NCBI GenBank assembly: GCA_000711775.1
Contig: ARYC01000570.1
Location: 85,374 to 149,373 of the forward strand
Length of the DNA: 64,000 nucleotides
DNA from: Oxytricha trifallax
Taxonomy: Eukaryota > Ciliophora > Spirotrichea > Sporadotrichida > Oxytrichidae
Reading direction: 5' to 3'
The position numbers and the translations under genes are program-made. Below the pieces are notes generated by a model, which saw only the letters and a program-made list of their open reading frames with translations, made no database searches and was not told the origin of the DNA. Below are positions 11,031 through 23,178 of this stretch, in pieces (within the stretch, counting starts at the first letter, position 1; the number at the start of each line of letters is the position of its first letter).

Positions 11031-14000
11031 ATGAAAGTCAATCCGATTGCAGGAGAGGAAAAGTCTCTTCTCACGGTCACTAGTGTCAATAAGCGAGGGG
11101 ATTTGGGGTCAGGACTCAGAGGAAGAACCATGAGGAGAAGTGATTCTTAGAGGTGCTAAAATATACTAAAATCCATAGTGGAGGGCAAAGTGGCTATCAT
11201 TGTCATGTCGCTTGTCACTGTATATGCTCTTATAGGTGTATATAAATATAATTTAACCAAATATTAATGTGTTTTAGAGTAAAAATTTAAATAGTGTAAG
11301 TCTAAACAATCTATTGAAATGAAAGAGTTTCGTATGTTGTTTTCATAGATCTAACTTTTTTTATAATACATATATTGACTATTTTGTAGGATGATATCCG
11401 TATATGGGCAACGATGAAGGAGGCAGACCCTTTTTTCTAGTCGGCCCTGATTATTTCATTTTTCCTCTTTACAACTGAAATACTTATAAATTCAGTTGTT
11501 GCTGAGGACTTCAAATACTCCTTCTTTTTCTGGCTTGATATAATTGCCACTTTAAGTTTGATAGCTGATATAAATTGGATTTTGGATTTATTGGCTATAC
11601 TGATTGGAACATCTCCTAGCTATGAAGCTGTTGATGTTGAAATTGGAGTGGTAAGTATCTAAAGAAAGTTTTAAAATCAATATATACAAGTCTTTCGCCA
11701 TATATTTCTTTCTCATTTTATCTGTAACTTCAATTGTTTTTATAGATGAATGTGGAGTCCAATGCTACAAATCGAATCCAAAAAGTAATTAAATCAGTGA
11801 GATTAATTAGTCAAAATAGTATAAAAATCGTCAATAAAGAAATCCTTAAATACAAAGAAATATATATTATACTAACTTTACTCGTTTTTAACATTTCATA
11901 TTAGAAATATTTGTAATTTATGAACGAATTTTAATTTATTATGAATTTTTGTATTTAAACATATTTATATTTGCAACTTAAGCCAATTATATATATATTA
12001 AAATTTTTAATTTACATCTTTAAGTACATTAATTAATATTAGAAAACTGAAATGAAGTTTGCTTTTTATTAAAATTAAGTTTAATTTATTCTTTTATATT
12101 AACATGAGTAATTTTAAAATAAATTTCTATGATAAGTATCAAATCTTAAAAAATAAATATTTTTAATGTATAAAATAAATTATTTTATTAAAATATTAAA
12201 TAATGAATAAATTAACTTTAATTTTAGTAGAAAAGTAATTAAGTTTTAAATAAAAAATTAAAATAAAATTTATGAGATATTAATATATATATTTTAATAA
12301 TACAAGAAATGGGCTCAAGTAGTAAAAATATAAAATTTACCACTTGAGCCCATATTTAATATAATAATATAAAATTCAAACAAATTTCTAATAAATAATT
12401 ATAATTATGTTTGGAGAATGATTTATTTATAATTTCTATGTATTTTAAGAATTTAAATATTTCAGATTTTTATCTTATTTTGACTGAATCCGTCTGATCC
12501 GTATCATTAAGCTCTACAAGTATATTGTGCAGTCTAAGAAGGAGGAAGCTCCCTAACCCAAGAAAAAGAAAGTGACTTATGAATCTACAACAGTTGAAGA
12601 CGAGAGTGAGCAGTCTTTATTTAAAAAGGAGACTGACCCCTCTAAGCTAGGCAAAGCACTGTCAGATACTATTACTAGACGTGTCATCATTGGTGTACTA
12701 CTCATGCTAATCAACAGAAAATAATTTCCTAATGTAAAATTACATTATATAAATAGATGATAAATTGAATGGTACTGCCTTTGCTCTCATTTTCAGATAC
12801 TGATTTTTCATCTGAGTACGGTTTAAGAGAAATATTTTGGTTTGGCAGATCATCCTGCAAGAAAGTAAGTGGTGATTTCTATTGTGATATGGGTGACTGG
12901 ACTACGCAAGAGGGTTGGCATGAGATGCTTAGGCAGTATGTTAACAGTAGCTATGCTGCTGACGGGGATCCACTGACTAAGGATCTATTTTAAAAGTATG
13001 TATTAATAATTTAATTTAATTTTATAAGGAACTTCTTTGGATATATGTTCCAGACTATAATTAAGATGGTCGCATGGCTGAAATCCCCTATATCAAAATG
13101 TTTATTATGCAGTTATTACATTTGTCATGTTTAATCTAATTCTTAATTCTTTTCTAATAAACTCCTTTACCGTCCTTCATTAAGATTAATTAATGACTAA
13201 TATCCCTGCAACAGGACAAAACACCTCAACAAATGCAGTTTGGACCCAGACTCAAAGCTGCTCTGGTTTTAAGCTATCCGATGACTGTCCTTGGCGCTAT
13301 GAAGAAATGGTTCTGATTTCCTTCATTCCAAGTTAGTGCTTATTAAACTATCAAACTGGCTGCATGTAGTTAGTCAGCTACGCACGATTTAACAAGAGAC
13401 CTGAGAAGGTTTAAGAAGCTATCTTGCAGTTCTCTACTACTCTCTTCACTTGCTTTAAAATAATAGATGTATAAAACCGAAAGCATTTTTATTAGGTTAT
13501 TTAAAAATGATTTGTATTGACGATTGCATCACTAACATTTACAAATGACACATAACAGATTATAATCAATCCAATTCAAAAAATTGTAGAAATAATCTAA
13601 AGATTAGCTGAAAATCCTTTGAAAAAGCCCTAACAACCAAAAAAGGACGATGAAGAAGAAAAGAAGAGTCAAATGAAAACTCAGATGTTAGAACTTACTA
13701 TATTTAAGATTAGCACTTTTAACATTATTATTTAAAATATTCATTTTGTATAACGGTTTGGTCTAAATTTACATTCAATTTTTTTAAAATTATACTTTAC
13801 TGCAGAGAGGGTTTGGAGAGTTAGGAGCAAGAGTGGTAGCAAAAACTTTCACAAATACCGAAGATTACATGGATTTAATGATACCTGGCAAGAAAATAAA
13901 CTTGGTTTTCAGTGTCTTCAGAATAAGATAATTCACTGAGACCACTGAATCTTTTTATTATGAATCGATACTATGGTTTGATTGCATTTTCAAATGATTT

Positions 14001-15635
14001 AGAAGTAAATCTCTATAGGATGAGATAATCGTGTTTGTGAACAAAATAGTGAAAATAGTGCATGAAGTAGCCAAGAAATGGGATGGTTCCCCTACCAAGA
14101 ATTTCGGTGATAAATATCTCATTACTTGGAGACTGCCAAATTTCAGGAGATAAAATCACATGCTTATGGGTAACCAGATCAACATGCCACCACAGCATGA
14201 TATAGGTAATGGCGGCAAAGCGAGTGGCCAGATAGTTCTTGGGTAATTGGGTGCTCCGAGTAATGAAAATGCAGCTGGTGATTAATCAATGCTTAATCAT
14301 AATTTTTCATTTTTAGATGAGTTCAATTAAAAAAATAAGAAATATCTTTACATTTCTATACTTAATAACACTCATTTGTAACCTAGTGCATAAGATGGAC
14401 TTATCAGACGTAAATATAATTCACTTGTTTATATATTTGTAGATGATGATATATTCGATCCGTTCAGTAAACATGATGATGGTCCTAGAGATTAATTAAG
14501 TATCATAAATTAATGATTTTTCTATATTTAAATGCACTTGCTTTAATGCAATATGCTAATAATGTAGCATTTATTATAGAGATGAAGAGATTTTAGAGAA
14601 AAGAAGAGAAATAGCAGATAAATCATTAATATCAGCAGTGAAAATAGTGCTAGAACTTAGACGCGCTTAAGACTTGCAAGCTTACTCCAGACATCCCAAG
14701 ATTGCCCCTAAATTTGGCCCAAATTACAGAACTAAAGTCACTTTTGGTTTGCATATGGGGTGGGCTATAGAAGGCGCTATTGGCACAGAGCAGAAAATTG
14801 ATGCTTTGTTCTTATCTCCACATAGTCAGATTGCTCTTAAGATTGAGGATCAAAATTTAACACATTGGTCTATATGATTTTATTAAAAAAATTTTGAGGA
14901 TATGTGCTAAGTATACGATTCAACCATTTTGATGAGCAGTGATTTGTAATAAATGTTAACAGAAAAATCTAAGAAAACTCTTAGGTTGATTGACAATGTA
15001 GTTATGAATGAGTCTAAAATTGAACCAAGAGTAAGTAACATCAATTAATGATTATAATTTAGGAAATATATGCTTTTGACTTAAATTACAGCGATGAAAT
15101 TGATTAACTGTCTAATTAAGTAGAAGGCTATGAAATGGGAGGACTTGTCAAACATCAGCAATATGAAAATCATCAAATTGAAATGTTCAAGACTGAGTAA
15201 TAATTTTTATATAATGATTTAAACCTTTTATCTTTAGGGGAGTTGACTATATGTTTGATATTGACCATGATTTCTACAACTTGAAGAAAAACAGAAATCC
15301 CACTTTTGAGGAACATTTTAAACAAGCTTACTATGCTTACAAAGACGGAGGTATTTTTATTAACTTATTGAAAAATATAACATTTCTTAGACTGGACATC
15401 TGCACAGAATCGCATTACCCAATGTTTGGAAATCTTTAGTGAAGATGGCCCATCACTTGCTCTATCAGATTACATGGAGAAGTACAAGAATATAAAACCT
15501 GAGAACTGGCCTGGCTTCAGAGACATCGATGAGAAGGATGAGGCTCCAAATATGGACTTGTTCAAGGCTGGGTTTGATGATGAAATAATGGATGAAGATG
15601 GGGAGGAACTAGATGATGACGACTCCCTTTCATGA
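11031..15635 (+). CDS. Ion-channel / adenylate-guanylate cyclase fusion protein
   Basis: ATG at 11031 (MKVNPIAGEEKS). A first membrane helix (VAIIVMSLVTVYALI) is followed by DDIRIWATMKEADPFF and voltage-sensor-like helices (LIISFFLFTTEILINSVV, FFFWLDIIATLSLIADI). An S4-like stretch RLIRLIRIIKLYKYIV, more helices and a HAMP-like linker (IINPIQKIVEIIQRLAENP) come next. The cyclase domain starts RGFGELGARVVAKTF and MIPGKKINLVFSVFRIRQFT and continues through KVTFGLHMGWAIEGAIGTEQ-KIDALFLSPH. The C-terminus is acidic (DGEELDDDD) and ends with TGA at 15633. This two-module layout is a known ciliate architecture linking membrane potential to cyclic nucleotide synthesis. Inserts of up to ~680 bp (about 11800-12470) interrupt the gene. 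cAMP versus cGMP product is not decidable here. Confidence 0.85.
12309..12353. repeat. 18-bp inverted repeat (hairpin) inside an IES
   Basis: ATGGGCTCAAGTAGTAAA and its reverse complement (one mismatch, AGTGG) are separated by 9 bases. It is a striking GC-containing palindrome in a ~680-bp AT-rich insert of the channel-cyclase gene. Confidence 0.8.
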
Positions 15636-15771
15636 TTAATCAACAGTATAAATGACCAAATAATTCTTTATTTCTTTCATGATTTATAAAATTAAGATAA
15701 TAACTATAAACTCTTTAACATTTCGCTATTATTACTGAAACATTCAATAGTATCTATTCTGTAAATTTCTA

Positions 15772-16459
15772 TCAGTAAATTTTGCACCTAGAATCTGGGT
15801 CAGTAGGTTTGAACCTGCACTGCTCAGTTTTTATATCTTGGAAACCCCCAATATACCTGTGCACATTGTATATATTACAGTAATTAGTCTCAAAATCATA
15901 GATTGAAAAAGTCTGTGATCTGCTCTTTGCTTTTACTACACAGTCTTCACCTTTTTATTCCACTTCAAATATTATGTCGTCTACATAAACTTTAAATAAA
16001 ATGTAAAATATTTTCGTTATTGGTACCCCTAAATAAGGTTATCGAAATTAAAGTTATTCTTATAAACAAAAGGTTTATCTTTAAACTGGTGTTGTTCTGG
16101 TCGCCCAAATATAGTCCTATGGCAAGGATTCCTTAACTGCATAAATTCCCTTGGCGTCAGGCTCAGGATTGAAGGAACGGATGGTTCTCTCCAGGTTTAT
16201 GTGAGTTTGCTAGCACGACTGAGAGGGGTATGTTACTTGCACCACACAATTCGCGTGAAAAATGTCGAATGACGGGAACTCTTCCTTCGTGCACAATCGT
16301 AATAAAAAACTATTTTAAGTACCTTATAATTTTGTATCAAGCATTTCTCTATTTAATTATATAATTGGTTATTATAATATAAGTTGATGGAATAACTTTT
16401 ATATTTTTTATGAATACAAGGGTTAATGATAGCGAGGCAATTAGAATATTCTTTAGCAT
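15772..16459 (-). CDS. Small secreted Cys-containing protein, unknown family
   Basis: Three segments join through two pointers. The first encodes a clear signal peptide, MLKNILIASLSLTLV, from ATG at 16459. The second reads FDIFHANCVVQVTYPSQSCQ and DAKGIYAVKESLPQDYIWAT. The third reads VYVDDIIFEVEQKGEDCVV and ends GGFQDIKTEQCRFKPTD...CKIY with TGA at 15772-15774. The product is about 159 residues, with a signal peptide and at least six cysteines in the mature part, fitting an extracellular or lysosomal protein. I do not recognise the family. It is tail-to-tail with the channel-cyclase gene, 136 bp apart. Confidence 0.75.
15992..16087. other. IES in secreted-protein gene, pointer TAAACT (plus strand)
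   Basis: TAAACT at 15986-15991 and 16082-16087. Removal on the minus strand gives WATRTTPVYVDDIIFEVEQ in frame. Confidence 0.75.
16305..16416. other. IES between signal peptide and mature part, pointer AATA (plus strand)
   Basis: AATA at 16301-16304 and 16413-16416. Removal joins SLTLV to LRLCTKEEF in frame. An alternative start without signal peptide exists at 16344. Confidence 0.6.
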
Positions 16460-17041
16460 TAAAATAATTAATTATAATAATACTATCTCATTTTCTTTAA
16501 ATACTCCCACTTCTTGTCTGCAAAGTAAGTCTATATGTTATATTTTTATATTAATATTCACATTTCAAAGAATGTGATTCTCGAATTAAACGATAATTAA
16601 AATCAATTGCTAATTAGAAAATAGTAGAAACCACAAACTATTCTGTCAAATAATAATGAACTGTGAAAATGTGATTAAATATATGAAAATTATTTATCAA
16701 TTACTTGATAAATCTTAACTATATATTTAACACTGTGGTTTTGATTCAGAGAAACATAGCTAGTTGTTCATTATATATTATCAACAGTATAGGTTTATGT
16801 TCCTACTTCAATCATACTTAAATAATTGAGAATAAATATTAGCTTTTTGAAATTTAAGAATAAAATAAAATAATAAGTATTTTACTATAATCATAATATT
16901 TATTAAAAGATATGAAAAAATATTTTAAGATCATTCAATTTTTAATTTTAAATAATGAATTAATTATTATATTTCTTTAGTGTTGTTAAATAAATATTAG
17001 AGCTAAATAGTTCATTATTTTTGTATTTAAACAATATGTCT
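16460..17041. other. AT-rich intergenic region upstream of the secreted-protein gene
   Basis: No coding signal recognised on either strand; highly AT-rich with short palindromic runs. Confidence 0.5.
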
Positions 17042-19479
17042 TCACTAGAATGAGCTCATCATTTTCTGATGTTGTTTTATGGATTTAGCTTTGATGGCGC
17101 CCTTGCTGGGTGATCTCATTCTGCTGTCAGGGTGACTCTGTGTGGCAACTTTCCCGTAAGTGAAGAACTCTAAAGATAAAAATAAAAAATATTTTTAAAA
17201 AAGTTACCTCTTGATTGGTTTTGTTGGAGATCAAACTTCACACGCTTCTTAAGTTCTCCATTTGAGTGTCCATTGCCATTAGAAACTTCTTCTCTGTGCT
17301 TCCTTTTCTTGTTTTTATTTTTATTTAGTTTTTTGCTTTAGCCACTGATCTTGATTACTTCATCCTCATCATCTTTACTAGTAATTATTTATAAAGTGAT
17401 AATCAACTGTGCATTTTTCTAAATTATAATTTCAATTAAGATTAGCAATGCTGACTTGATGTTTCTTAACACCATTTTGGCTTTTTCCATTGCTCACTGC
17501 TTATTATTACTTTTACTCATGCTTTCCATTTGAACTGCTCTCCTTATTTCCATTGGAAGATTATTGAATTTGCATATACTATTTCTATTGAGCTGCGGGT
17601 AGTGTAACCAGAACTTGTTACTTGACGCCATTCTTAATGGGCTGTCCGTTATGACTGACTGGTTACAGGTAGATTTTCTGCATGCCATTCACATCCCCTC
17701 CAGTTTTCTGAGAATTGATTTGTTAAGTCAATAACTCCAAGAGCTTTTGCTTTTCATCGAATCCGTGTAAAGCAGCATCTGAATTATCATGCTTCAAGTC
17801 GAAAGCCTCTTCCTTCATTTCATCCATTTCACTCTGGCTGAGCATTTGGTTCTAAATCATATTGCCAAGTTTGTAGATCATCTTTCTTTCTCTCTTTTGC
17901 TAATGAACTCTCATACGTCTCTCCATTTTCTTAGTAATAAAAGCTCTGGCTCTATTGATAAGCATTCTTTGTGAAAAAGTTAGCTCCTTTTCTTCGGGTT
18001 CTGGTTCGAGTTTCAAAGCTCTGTCATACAGCTGATAGAGAATATCACGATTTTCTTCTCTGGTCTTTGAATCAGAGGCGTACTTGAAAATTTAATCCTG
18101 AGCATAGAGCAAGATGTTGAAGTTAGGGAAAGTGAATCTCTAGTCAATCAACTTTTAAACTTCTTTCTAAATATTTGGATGCATTCTACCACCGTCCATG
18201 TATTTGCCTCTTGAGAGATCATAGCTGTAAACTTTAAAAAGTTTAAATTAAAACGTTTATGATTGAAATAATTATCTAGTTTTTATTCAAATATCCTAGA
18301 ATCCTTAGAACCCATTAAATTAAATTAAAAAAACTTCCTCCTCTTCACTAGAGTTAGAATCTTCATGAACTGTAACGTTATTTTCAAGAAGGGGTTCCAT
18401 AACTTTTTCAATAACACGATTCACTAAAATCCTATTTTTGCAGTGTGCCATAGCATAAAGGAAAGGTTCTAGAATGCTAGACAAGTTTTGGAGGGATAAA
18501 TTTAGGGAGTCTGAACGATTGAGTTCTTGCAAGAAAATATCACAAATTTGGAGTGGAATACCCTTGCTGACTAGTTCATCCTCCATATAAAGACTTTGGA
18601 TGATTTTCTTGAACCATTCCATATCCTAAAATAAAATGTTAGCAAATGCTCTTCAGGAACAAATATCACTTCATAATAAAAAAGCGTTAATCACAACTAT
18701 TTGCTCATTATTAACTTACCTCTTCTGGGTAATCTTTCTTTCTCAAAGCCACTAGAACTTCATAGATTTAATGTCTTAAGAACATAAGATATTTGTCAAT
18801 GCGGTAATTATCAACTTTGTCCCAGTGCAAATTGACAATATACATAAATGCCTCAAACCACTGTTTTTATTTCAGGGTAATCACGGTACTTAGCTGCTCT
18901 AAATCTCCTAATTAAGCGAAAATATGAGTTATTTTCTCTGATACTTCCTTCTAATATAGGGCCTTGTCTGAGTGCCAGAACACTAAAGTGAGTTATGGAT
19001 TAGAATAAGGTATTTATTAATAAAAAGTTTGATACTTACTGTAGAAGAGACCTTCCCATATAGCTCTTAAATCCTTTATATGATCGTTAACCCATGACTT
19101 TTCTTGAATAAATATTGTTCAATAAATTAATTAATAATTTCTTTGATAAAAGTTTTGACTTATAATAAATTTGAATTTACCAATAATTTTGTTAGATCTT
19201 TCAAAGCTTTATCTCTGACATCTTACTCTATAACAATATCGAAGTTAAGTTATGCTTTTCACTAAAGAAAGTTTGTGGAAATACTCGATGATCTTATATA
19301 CATCTTTTGCATCTGAATAAGTCGAGGTACTTACGGGCAGAGGCTGCCAGCTAAGAATTTATTTGTTTTAGGGGAATAATAAGTAAATAAATGACAAAAA
19401 ATAATTTTATTAGATACATTTTTACAAAATTCACTATAAATTGTTTTAATTATCTCTTGTCGATTAGTGCTGAACTCAT
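17042..19479 (-). CDS. RRP1: Ribosomal RNA processing protein 1 (RRP1 / Nop52)
   Basis: Nucleolar protein needed for 60S pre-rRNA processing. ATG at 19479 (MSSALIDKRQ). The Nop52 domain follows: VRDKALKDLTKLL, then IKDLRAIWEGLFYS ending at a GTAAGT donor, FWHSDKALYQKEVSE, WFEAFMYIVNLHWDKVDNYR with IDKYLMFLRH, and KGIPLQICDIFLQEL with ILEPFLYAMAHCKNR. These match W-K-GLFY-MW-SDKP, REWNGIDRLRLDKF and the IFLEEL block of animal and yeast RRP1. The C-terminal part is helical then Lys-rich (KKLNKNKNKKRKHRE), typical of nucleolar proteins, and ends MMSSFQ with TGA at 17042-17044. Introns or inserts near 18240-18330, 18640-18720, 19030 and 19100-19200 are visible but not all solved. Confidence 0.88.
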
Positions 19480-19699
19480 GTTAATTGTTAGTATAAGCAA
19501 AAAGTATATTATTTAATAATAAATAATTATTTATACTAACTCTTTCTATATACATTCACCAATCTGGGAATTACAAAGAAATATATACTTTTCCTAAATC
19601 TCAATTAATTTATCTCAAATTTTTTGATATTAAGAAGATTATTGGAACGAATTTTATAAGATTAAGAAACAAAAAGCAATTTATTTGATAAAATTAATT

Positions 19700-22600
19700 A
19701 TGAAAATCTAACAATAAGTTAGAGCTGTCCCAATTTAACAGCATCTAAACAAAAAAGAGACCACCCAGCAGTCTCATAGATCTGATGTTTTAGAAACATC
19801 TCAAATAACAGTATACGATCAATAGCTGTCAGCTAAGAACAACCCTAAGCACTTCCAAATTGGAAATGTATTACTCTAAGACTAGTAGAATTCTGAAAAA
19901 TAAGAACAAAATAGGAATGAAAAATAAATAAGCAAAGAGACAGTTATGAACAATTAGCAATCTTAAATAGCATAGAAAGATAGTTAAAAATTATCGATAG
20001 ATTTCAATTAAAATTAAGTAAATTATTAATAGAGAATGGCTAATTTAATTCATTCTGAGCCTTAAACTCAGAAGAGACTTTTTTATCAATCATATAATGA
20101 CAGTAAACTTTCTAATTAAAAATTATTCAAAATTTAACTTAAATTTTATTAACTATAGAAATTTTTTGAGTCACTATTTCAAATTTATGATTTCCTTAAA
20201 TTTTTGAGTTTATTTTCAAAGATGTTAAGATGCAAGTTAGTAATTTTACGAATACCGTCTATAATTACCAGGGAAATTAATTATCCCCAAATATGAATTA
20301 GTAGAATAGACATAGTAATAATCTCATGCCCTATAACCAGAAAGGTAATTTAATGTAAAAGCACGAAAAATTGAGAGAAATTTAGAATAGCGGTAGTCTA
20401 TAAAATCCAAGCATACTTTCTTCAGCTTACTCTGATTAAAATTAAATAAAAATTGGGCAAAAATTTCAGTAGAAATTTCAGCAGATTGACCAAAATAGAA
20501 ATCCATAATAACTACAGAGCTCTAATAGTGTATAAAATAACCTTCACTCAATTAAAATGGACGTCAATAACAGCTCTCAATAGATTCAAGGGGAAAGATT
20601 AATGAAATAGAGACTAATTAATAGTAACATCAAGTCAGATTAAGGGTAATTGAATACGATAGATTCGATAAATAGGCTTAATTTGGAATATTACAATCAA
20701 AATCTTGAAAATAATCAAGACTAAGGGATCTCAAATTTAGTATTCAATTGATTGTAGATCGATAGAAAGAAAAGTTCAGATTTTGTGTTAGATAAAAGTC
20801 AAAGAAATCAAATTGACACTTTAAATTAGATAAGTAATTACCAAAATTCTGAGGTTTAAGGCATTAGCCAGATTCATTCGCATAGAATCTTATCAAATGA
20901 TAAGTTTTTGAAATAAATTAGTCCATTTCACACAAATACACTTATAAATGAACACGATTTCAACCAAGCCCTATAAACTCGGTATCTGCTTGTAAAGAAG
21001 GGAAAGAAACTTGGAAGACCTGTATATCGATGGGTTTAATTGAATAAATAAGGCAAGCTCACTTACTATCTTGAATAAAATTCACAGTAACCTCAGGGAT
21101 GCTATTCACTATATCAGACAAGTTTCGAAGTCGACTAAATATAAATGACTTAGGTTATGCATAAGACGTTGTACAATTTAAAGAATCAACAATCCATTTC
21201 ATTTAACAACAATGTATAATTAGAAAGAAAACTCACAGAATAGAATTTTAGTTTGAAACCTACGGAAATGAGTTCTATAGAGGGTTTTCAAATTTATAAA
21301 TCTTAAAATTAAGAGAAGCTATTTTAGATTCTCCCTAATCCCAAAGATCAAATATTCTTTAAGCAACCAATGATCGAAATACTTCAATAAATGTTTAATT
21401 ATGCTTCAAAAGGAGAACTAATGGAGATATCTTAATCCATTGGAAAACCCTAAATAATGTTCAAAACTCTTGGAACTATTCATTAAATGTACGACTAAAA
21501 CCTTCAATCTGAGAATTAGAGTTACAGAATCTTCTCCTTAACAAGCAGTCCTTCTAAAAATGAGCTTGCTAATCAAAGCTAGCAAAATATAAAAATTAAG
21601 TTTACAAAACCAGCAAACAGACAAACCGTACCATTTATTCTTGTTGATAATGGAAACTTTAGTAGATCATAATCGTCTATACAAAGTAATCAATCTCCAT
21701 AATATAAAGATCCTAATCTTATGAGCGTAGGTTCAGGAAGCCCAAAAAATAAACCTAATATTATGATTGTCAAAAATGATAAGCAATCCTCTATTAAACT
21801 GTAGCAAAAGAAAATCTTCTCTAATTCGCATAGAAAAAAGAACAATAGCTCATTAGATTTGCATTAAATAATAAACCATAAAACAAGTAGCAAACTTTAA
21901 GAGGAAGATTTTGAAAATAGCAGAGAATTTTCTGAAGGGGAAGAAGTTTTGTCAGAGCGGGGTGACCCTGAGAACCTTGAAGGAACTTAGCTTATAAACT
22001 TGAACTCTATAAACTAAATTAAGAGATTAAAGAAAGGGGCAGTAAACTACAAATCTCCTATTGGAGGAAATTTCCCTGGAAACCTCTTTTAATAATCAAA
22101 CGAGAGATAAACATACTAAGCATAGACATAGTTTGAAAGAAGATTCTCAATAACATCATCTTCGAGCAACTTTACAAGAACATAGAGAGAACTTTGTAAA
22201 AAGATTAACTTCAATAATTAAGTACACAGCAAAGAATTAAAAAAGCAAAGGACTCTCAACTAGGGAGACACAGATGATTTGATAGACTTTAAAGATGAGG
22301 AGGATGATTTTGTTATTAAAAACAGTAATAGGATTTTGTTTACAAAAAACAGAGGGAAACGGTTGATATATGATGAAGATTTTGACAATTAAACCATCCT
22401 TATGGAAAACAACCCCTTAGATACCTTTACCAAGAATTTCTGTGACTAGGAATCAATTATCCATTAATATGAGGAGATGTAAAAGATAGACATTCATTTG
22501 AACTCAAACGACACAACAATCATAAATTAAGTAGATAATTACCCCAAAAAGGGCGCAATCCAAATCAGCTCTAATGATTAAATATAATTACTGTAAAATG

Positions 22601-23178
22601 ATAAGAGTCTTGAGGAGCTGGATAATTAATAAAAGGAACTATAACAATCCTATCAATCTTCAAAATCTTAGAAGTATAAGCGTTTAGCCACAGGTTATAA
22701 CATGGACAGTAATCTTAACTCGATAAAGCACGATTTTACTTCACTATCTATAGATGCGAAGGTTAGAGTTTTACAATAAAATATATAGAGCTCTTTATAT
22801 GACAATTACAATATTTTGGGAGATGAAAGAGAAGACGAGCTAACCCCTCATATGAATTTTAATATTAAACCAATAAATCTAGAGCTAGCTTAAAAAATAA
22901 CAGAATTTATTGGGTAAAACTAAGGGGATAACGGCCACTTAAATAATATCTCAATATAGTCAAGGTCATAATCACAGATTGGCTTGATTAGAAAAAACAT
23001 AGTGATTAAGCAAAAAGTTGATGAATTTTTCTAAATTAAGCAGCTTATCAATAAGATGAATTCTATAGTTTAATAATTATTAAACACTTAAAAGAGATTT
23101 TTAATAAATCTTAAAATGTTTTATCTTTAAATTCTACTGAAGCATTATACTATGGAATAGAATTAAGTTGGAACATGA
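19700..23178 (+). CDS. Large Gln/Asn/Ser-rich protein, function unknown
   Basis: ATG at 19700 (MKIQQQVRAVPIQQHLNKKE). More than 1,000 residues dominated by Q, N, S and K with few hydrophobic runs; no family recognised. A short conserved-looking section near 20970-21060 reads LLVKKGKKLGRPVYRWVQLN, possibly a DNA- or lipid-contacting motif. An insert at about 20110-20230 changes the frame. At 20749-20751 the otherwise open frame has a TGA; it sits inside GTATTC...TTGTAG (20740-20757), which would be an 18-nt in-frame intron. The frame ends at TGA 23176-23178, overlapping the ATG of the next gene. Confidence 0.6.
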
